The notes beneath the pieces were generated by a model. That model had not been told where the DNA came from. It saw nothing but the letters and a program-made list of their open reading frames with translations, and searched no databases. Below are positions 18,951 to 23,300 of a stretch of 23,300 nucleotides of DNA, piece by piece. Position numbers and translations under genes: made by a program. How positions within the stretch are numbered: position 1 is the first letter of the stretch; each line of letters opens with the position of its first letter. The stretch comes from a virus, in the IMG/VR virus record IMGVR_UViG_3300047564_000689, positions 1 through 23,300 of that record; one strand, given 5' to 3'.

Positions 18951-21900
18951 TAGCTAGCTGTACCATGTAGGAAAGTGAAACGGCGGCCATCAGGCGTGGC
19001 AATAGTAAGAACATCACCGTGTTCAGAAGGTTTCTTAGAAATCACGCGGGCTCCATTCTTCAAAACAACGGGTGTGCCTGCGGGAACCGCATAGTCCCAT
19101 CCAAGGTGCCTCCCATAAGAACGGCTTGCTCCAAACTCACCTCCCGGAGCAGTCACACCACTAGACAGTGGAACAAGACCGTTTGCCATTTTGAAGGAGA
19201 TGTACTTATCTAGGGAAGTCCGGTTAAAGAACGCTCCCGATACATCTTTGACATCAAGATGCGCTCCCGTTGAAGTGGGACCAATATTCCCAACGCGATA
19301 GGCGACTTGTGGACGCAGCCGTGTGACATCAATGTTGGATGCACTTAGGTTGGCTTTTGCCTGCTCCATCGCTATTGCCAATTGACCAGGCTTGAGCTTT
19401 TGCAGGCCGATCCAGGCATTACCTAACCCAGGAACATAGCTTTGAGCTGAAGCTTGCCCTGACCAGAACTTACCGGTGCGCTCACGCAGGTAGGCAATTG
19501 CAATCTTGTCTTGTGTCTGTTCATTGAATATTTCACCAGGACGTGCAACGCCTCGATCGATTAAACCTTGAAGTGTTGGGTGGATAAATTGATACCGACC
19601 AGCAGCATGAATTCGGCGCTGACGGCCAAGATTGAGAACTTCTCCAACACTCATCTGAGTCAGGGGTCGTCCAAATGTCGCAGTACCCGTACCAGATCCA
19701 ATCGCAGTGTGGCCGCCATCATCTCCACCTTTATTCATGGCGTCGTAGCCATTCAGTTTGGGATCAGTAGAAAGACTTTCCTTGGAGGCGATAAGGTCCA
19801 GCACAGGCTGGTAGGGATTCATGTTGGCACCACCTGTACCGCCTTCTACAGCTCGTAGTGTGCGGTCAATGGATGGACGCCATGTCAGAAGCTGCCTGAA
19901 CTCAGGACGCACACCCTCGTACAGTTGAGCAGAAGGCGGTCGCTGAAGAGCTGGTCTGCCGTATGCCTTCATTTGAGCATCAGCGATGTCAAACGGGGAG
20001 GCGTTTTTAATGCGACTTGTCAGGGCCCAAATGATTGGCGGGATTGAACCACCTCCTTGCCTAAACCCCTCTAGTTGAAGAATCTCCTCCTCATTAAGAA
20101 TCTTCTCAGTGAATAGTGCTTTCGGATTGGCAGTAATCTTGGCTTGAATCTGGCGAGCACGCTGGCGCTGCGCTTCAGCACTTGTACCTTTTCCAGCAAG
20201 CTGAAAGCCTGGGTTTTTCAAATCAGGCGATTTCCCATCCTGCTGCATTCGGATGGAGAACATACCTTTCCCCTGGCGACCACTTTCAATTTGCTTGATT
20301 ACGTCGTCTCGTGCTTGATCCCAGGCAGCCTGAGGTACTACACCTTGACCGATTAATGCAGATGCTCGTTCCGAAACCATTCGACGAGCAACACCTTGGG
20401 CAATGAAGAAGTCACCATTCTGGTTGTACCCTTTGTCAACACGACCTATGGACTCTTTCAGCTCAGCATCGACAGCATTGAAGATGTTGGTTTTGACATC
20501 AGCAGGCACCATCTCCTGCTTCTTTGCATCGTCGTCATACTTATCACGCAGCTTGGCTGAGTACCGACCGCTATTAAGCTCACGCATAGTGAGCATCCCA
20601 TCAACCTTCTTTTGAAGGAGGATTGCGTCACCAATCTCGTCAGCAAGTTCTTCAGCGGTCTCCATCGACTTAAGCCAAGCCGGAGGAGAGCCAAAACCAC
20701 GACTTTGCCATTCGGCAATCGCCTCTCTAACCTCATCCTTGGAAAGGGGGCGTTGAGCTGCAAATTGATTGAGCCTCTGCTCAAACTGAGCTTTTTCATC
20801 CTCAGTTGCTTGCTCACGGTCAGCACGGACTTGGTTGTTGTATTCACGAACTGCTGATCGCAGTTGTGGAAGGTCGGTAGTCCCAAAACGCTCACCAAAG
20901 AGGACGGGCTTAGATTCACCATTCGGGATGAACTGAGTAGACTCAAGTTCCATCAGATCGTCTGAGGTGAACTTGCCAGCCTTTGCTGCATTAACTAGAT
21001 AGCCAATTGCTGAGCGTCGCTTTTCACCCAACTCTTTTGGATCACCACCAGACATGCGTTGGATCCAATTAAGGACACCAGCTCCACGACCTGCTTGCCA
21101 TTCAGTGAGCAGATCATTACTCTCCTTCTGAGTTCGGTCAAGTTCCAGCTCCTTAGCCCGTTTTTCAGAAAAAAGGAGGCGTTCTTGAGATTCCTGCTTA
21201 CGCATACCTTCATAAAGGTATTGGTTAGCAAATGCCTGATTGAGGCCACGGAACCGCTTTAAATACTCAGCGCGGACAAGAGTATTAACAGCCTGATAAG
21301 TTTCAGGTGATGCGTTGGCAGCTTGGGCCAAACTAATCTGCTGACCACCAATATCGAATGGTCTGTCTGCTATTTCAGCACGAAAAGCTCCGTAGTTTTC
21401 TCCGCCTTGAATTGCCCATTGTTTGCTAGCTCCGTAGAGTTGGCGACCAGAAAGGTTTCTGATTCTAGAAATATATTCTTCAGTGTAGCCTGCCGCCCTT
21501 AGCTTGTTGACTACATTGTTGACTTGTGTATCTGCTGCATCAATCTGCGCTTCACCAGCCTTTAGCTGCTGGTAATCCTCAAATGTAATGCCGGACTCAA
21601 AGGCAATGTTGGCCCCTTCCAGTTCGGCAATTTCATCCCTTTTCTTCTTTTGATCAAGAACAATTTTACCAATAGTACCAGAAAGGGCCGATAGAGCAAC
21701 AAAAGCTTTCTGGGTATCCTCAGACTGAATCAGGTAATTATTTGCCTGAGTCTTCAGATTCTGAGCTTGACCTTCAAACACAGCACGATCAGAAGCCCGT
21801 TCAAACTGACGGTTGTCTTGACGGTTCTGAGCTTCTAATCCTTGATTCCGTTCTAATTGAGATTGATAAGCATCCCGATTTCTACGCTCAGCATCAGCGT

Positions 21901-22024
21901 TATCTCTCATCTGCCGTAGCAGATTATTGCCTTGTTGACCGATAGCGTCAACGCTGGCGGTAGACATCTGGATGGGGTTGAAACCTCTCTCGCGGGCGTA
22001 CCCTTGATACTTTATTTGTTCCAT
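18950..22024 (-). CDS. Internal virion protein, gp15-like, with muralytic and M23-like ends
   Basis: A 1024-aa protein. Residues 1-730 are charged helices and coiled coils, as in ejected core proteins. Residues 735-885 form a lysozyme/transglycosylase-like domain: Glu749 in LIASKESLS, NGYDAMNKGG, then HAAGRYQFIHPTLQGLID. Residues 965-1024 look like the start of an M23 (LytM) domain: YGRHLGWDYAVPAGTPVV with His973 and Asp977, then FTFLHG. The first His of the usual HxH is Phe1018, and the protein ends at once, so M23 activity is doubtful. The domains would open the host wall during DNA entry. The ATG lacks a clear SD. Confidence 0.75.
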   Translation of the reverse strand: MEQIKYQGYARERGFNPIQMSTASVDAIGQQGNNLLRQMRDNADAERRNRDAYQSQLERNQGLEAQNRQDNRQFERASDRAVFEGQAQNLKTQANNYLIQSEDTQKAFVALSALSGTIGKIVLDQKKKRDEIAELEGANIAFESGITFEDYQQLKAGEAQIDAADTQVNNVVNKLRAAGYTEEYISRIRNLSGRQLYGASKQWAIQGGENYGAFRAEIADRPFDIGGQQISLAQAANASPETYQAVNTLVRAEYLKRFRGLNQAFANQYLYEGMRKQESQERLLFSEKRAKELELDRTQKESNDLLTEWQAGRGAGVLNWIQRMSGGDPKELGEKRRSAIGYLVNAAKAGKFTSDDLMELESTQFIPNGESKPVLFGERFGTTDLPQLRSAVREYNNQVRADREQATEDEKAQFEQRLNQFAAQRPLSKDEVREAIAEWQSRGFGSPPAWLKSMETAEELADEIGDAILLQKKVDGMLTMRELNSGRYSAKLRDKYDDDAKKQEMVPADVKTNIFNAVDAELKESIGRVDKGYNQNGDFFIAQGVARRMVSERASALIGQGVVPQAAWDQARDDVIKQIESGRQGKGMFSIRMQQDGKSPDLKNPGFQLAGKGTSAEAQRQRARQIQAKITANPKALFTEKILNEEEILQLEGFRQGGGSIPPIIWALTSRIKNASPFDIADAQMKAYGRPALQRPPSAQLYEGVRPEFRQLLTWRPSIDRTLRAVEGGTGGANMNPYQPVLDLIASKESLSTDPKLNGYDAMNKGGDDGGHTAIGSGTGTATFGRPLTQMSVGEVLNLGRQRRIHAAGRYQFIHPTLQGLIDRGVARPGEIFNEQTQDKIAIAYLRERTGKFWSGQASAQSYVPGLGNAWIGLQKLKPGQLAIAMEQAKANLSASNIDVTRLRPQVAYRVGNIGPTSTGAHLDVKDVSGAFFNRTSLDKYISFKMANGLVPLSSGVTAPGGEFGASRSYGRHLGWDYAVPAGTPVVLKNGARVISKKPSEHGDVLTIATPDGRRFTFLHGTAS

Positions 22025-22031
22025 TTATTTT

Positions 22032-22832
22032 TTATGAAAAGATACCAGCAATACTTAAGCCAAGACCAATATCGCTTGTAATGCCATTAAGTGCTGATGC
22101 AAACGAACTCCCTGTAGCCCCTTTGATCGGAGCAGGTCCTTTAACCGGAGCACGAGGATCGAGCAGCGTTGCACGGGGCATCTTAAGAGGAGCCATCGGT
22201 GCAGGTGCTTTAAGCGGAGTAAGCATCCGCCGGGACTGAGCGTTGAGATCAGCACCGTATTTCTCGGTGGCGATCTGCCTCTTCGATACAGCACTCTCCT
22301 TAGTGGCACTCACAAGGCTCTCTGCCAGCACTGCTTGGTTTCGGCCATATCCAGCCAATGCAGACGCCAAAGCCTTACCAGCGGACCTTCCAGACACCCC
22401 TGCGGCCTGAATCTGACCCTCTTCTTGCAGCATCTTGACAAGCATGTCTTGCTGGTCAAAAGCCATACCAGTCAGGATTTCTTCAAACCTACGGTTCTCA
22501 GCTTCATAGGCCACCTGAGCGGCTTGATTGTTGAAGCCAAGCTGCATACCGTAGATACGTTCAGACTCATTGAACTGACGTACTTGGTTACCGTAGTCAA
22601 AGTCACGGATAGCTAGGTCGTACTGATACTGCCGTTGAGCAGTGGCATCTTGGTATTGAGCATTCTTCTCAATATTGCGCCTATTTACCTGGTTCTCTTG
22701 AAGACGCCAATCGTAGTCTCTCTGCGTCTCATCCCACTGGTAATTATAGACACTTGTATCATAGGCAAATTGGGCATTTGCGGCCTTCTTTTGAGCCCTG
22801 CTTGATGCGAGTGAACTGATTAGTCCAAACAC
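22032..22832 (-). CDS. Internal virion protein B, gp14-like
   Basis: A 266-aa core protein in the T7 gp14 position. The start is GTG 22832, three bases after the tail-tube stop, with AGGAGG eight bases upstream inside that gene. The N terminus MFGLISSLASSRAQKKAANA is followed by Tyr/Gln/Asn-rich helices (YDTSVYNYQWDETQRDYDWR). The conserved GVSGRSAGKAL lies at about 147-157, and Pro/Ala motifs (KAPAPMAPLK) precede a hydrophobic end (GLGLSIAGIFS). gp14 homologues are ejected and form an outer-membrane channel. Confidence 0.8.
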   Translation of the reverse strand: MFGLISSLASSRAQKKAANAQFAYDTSVYNYQWDETQRDYDWRLQENQVNRRNIEKNAQYQDATAQRQYQYDLAIRDFDYGNQVRQFNESERIYGMQLGFNNQAAQVAYEAENRRFEEILTGMAFDQQDMLVKMLQEEGQIQAAGVSGRSAGKALASALAGYGRNQAVLAESLVSATKESAVSKRQIATEKYGADLNAQSRRMLTPLKAPAPMAPLKMPRATLLDPRAPVKGPAPIKGATGSSFASALNGITSDIGLGLSIAGIFS

Positions 22833-22835
22833 TAC

Positions 22836-23300
22836 TTACCTCCTCGTATAGAACCTTGGTGAATAAATACCCTCCCACTTCATTGACAGCAAACTAACAG
22901 GAAATGGTGAATCAGAGAAAATCCTTAGCCTTATATTGTCTGATCGCTGGTAGATTGGCACAGTAAATTGAGACGTATTGACAAACGGAATATCGTTAGC
23001 GAGATAGTAGTCTGCATTACGCACACCTTCTGTTTCCTGCCACTCTGTCCTGCCACGAGAATTAAGTTTGAAGACCACATCACCACCCAGCCCAAGGATG
23101 AACTTGAGTCGTGCAATAGTCAACGATGCAGTGTAATCAGTCTGTTGCAGGTTGTCACCAGTGCGGTAGTAGATCCTAGGGATCTCTAGGTCCATATCGT
23201 AGATGTAACCAACGATCATATCTTCGCTAGTCAGATCAATGTCAGGAACCTTGGCATAGAAACCGCCACCATCCTGGAGCACAGTTGGCAGTAGAACCAA
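22836..23300 (-). CDS. Tail tubular protein B (gp12-like), partial
   Basis: Only the last 154 residues lie in the window. The frame is open to the right edge and the codon there is not a start. The C-terminal part is beta-rich (YTASLTIARLKFILGLGGDV, ADYYLANDIPFVNTSQFTVP) and ends SMKWEGIYSPRFYTRR, the end known in T7-group gp12 nozzle proteins (KWEG.Y..R.RR). It forms the tail tip with six copies. Its final codons hold the AGGAGG used by the next gene. Confidence 0.85.
   Translation of the reverse strand: MVLLPTVLQDGGGFYAKVPDIDLTSEDMIVGYIYDMDLEIPRIYYRTGDNLQQTDYTASLTIARLKFILGLGGDVVFKLNSRGRTEWQETEGVRNADYYLANDIPFVNTSQFTVPIYQRSDNIRLRIFSDSPFPVSLLSMKWEGIYSPRFYTRR

Overview
The window is a contiguous piece of a T7-like podovirus (Autographiviridae type), most probably a cyanophage. 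Every convincing gene is on the minus strand, so the region is best read from position 23300 down to 1. Read that way the order is tail tubular protein B, three large internal core proteins, tail fibre, lysis genes, small terminase and large terminase, which is the classic right end of a T7-type genome. The cyanophage assignment rests on this gene order, on the 'WIKQADGTYVAP'-type small tail protein, on ThyX, and on an integrase lying next to a piece of a bacterial tRNA-Leu gene, an arrangement I recall for the Prochlorococcus podovirus P-SSP7. No photosynthesis gene is present, so the host remains an inference.

Late block (23300 to 6981). Structural genes are packed with stop/start overlaps or gaps of a few bases: tail tubular B (partial), a gp14-like protein, a gp15-like protein carrying a muralytic domain and a truncated M23-like end, and a 1383-aa gp16-like protein. 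A short tail fibre follows, then a beta-rich 103-aa protein, a 363-aa glycine-rich putative adhesin and a small tail-associated protein. The lysis cassette (one-TM protein, two-domain C39 plus glucosaminidase endolysin, TM plus coiled-coil protein) leads to the small terminase, two different HNH nucleases, a basic low-complexity protein, a terminator, an 80-aa basic protein and the large terminase.

Junction and accessory block (6980 to 4686). After the large terminase comes about 380 bp crowded with dyads, a candidate for the genome terminus or concatemer junction. Then come thyX, a 93-aa protein, a YkgJ-type cysteine cluster protein and a 31-residue ORF, all overlapping. The next roughly 590 bp hold no credible protein gene. 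They contain an AT-rich part with dyads and a GC-rich block (about 4868-5028) that looks like a structured RNA: complementary arms in pseudoknot order, a candidate promoter, and partial resemblance to both ends of 5S rRNA.

Early/lysogeny block (4685 to 1). Small ORFs are translated one after another. Six of them follow copies of one leader (SD AAGGA, then ACTCACC, then ATG), two of which are identical over 32 bp. A strong terminator separates a second run of small ORFs that ends in a MarR-like regulator overlapping a complete tyrosine recombinase. Downstream of int lies a 40-bp match to the 5' half of tRNA-Leu (probable attP) and an intrinsic terminator. The layout suggests a phage able to integrate, with MarR and int made from the same early transcript. 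All family names are from reading the translations; no searches were run.
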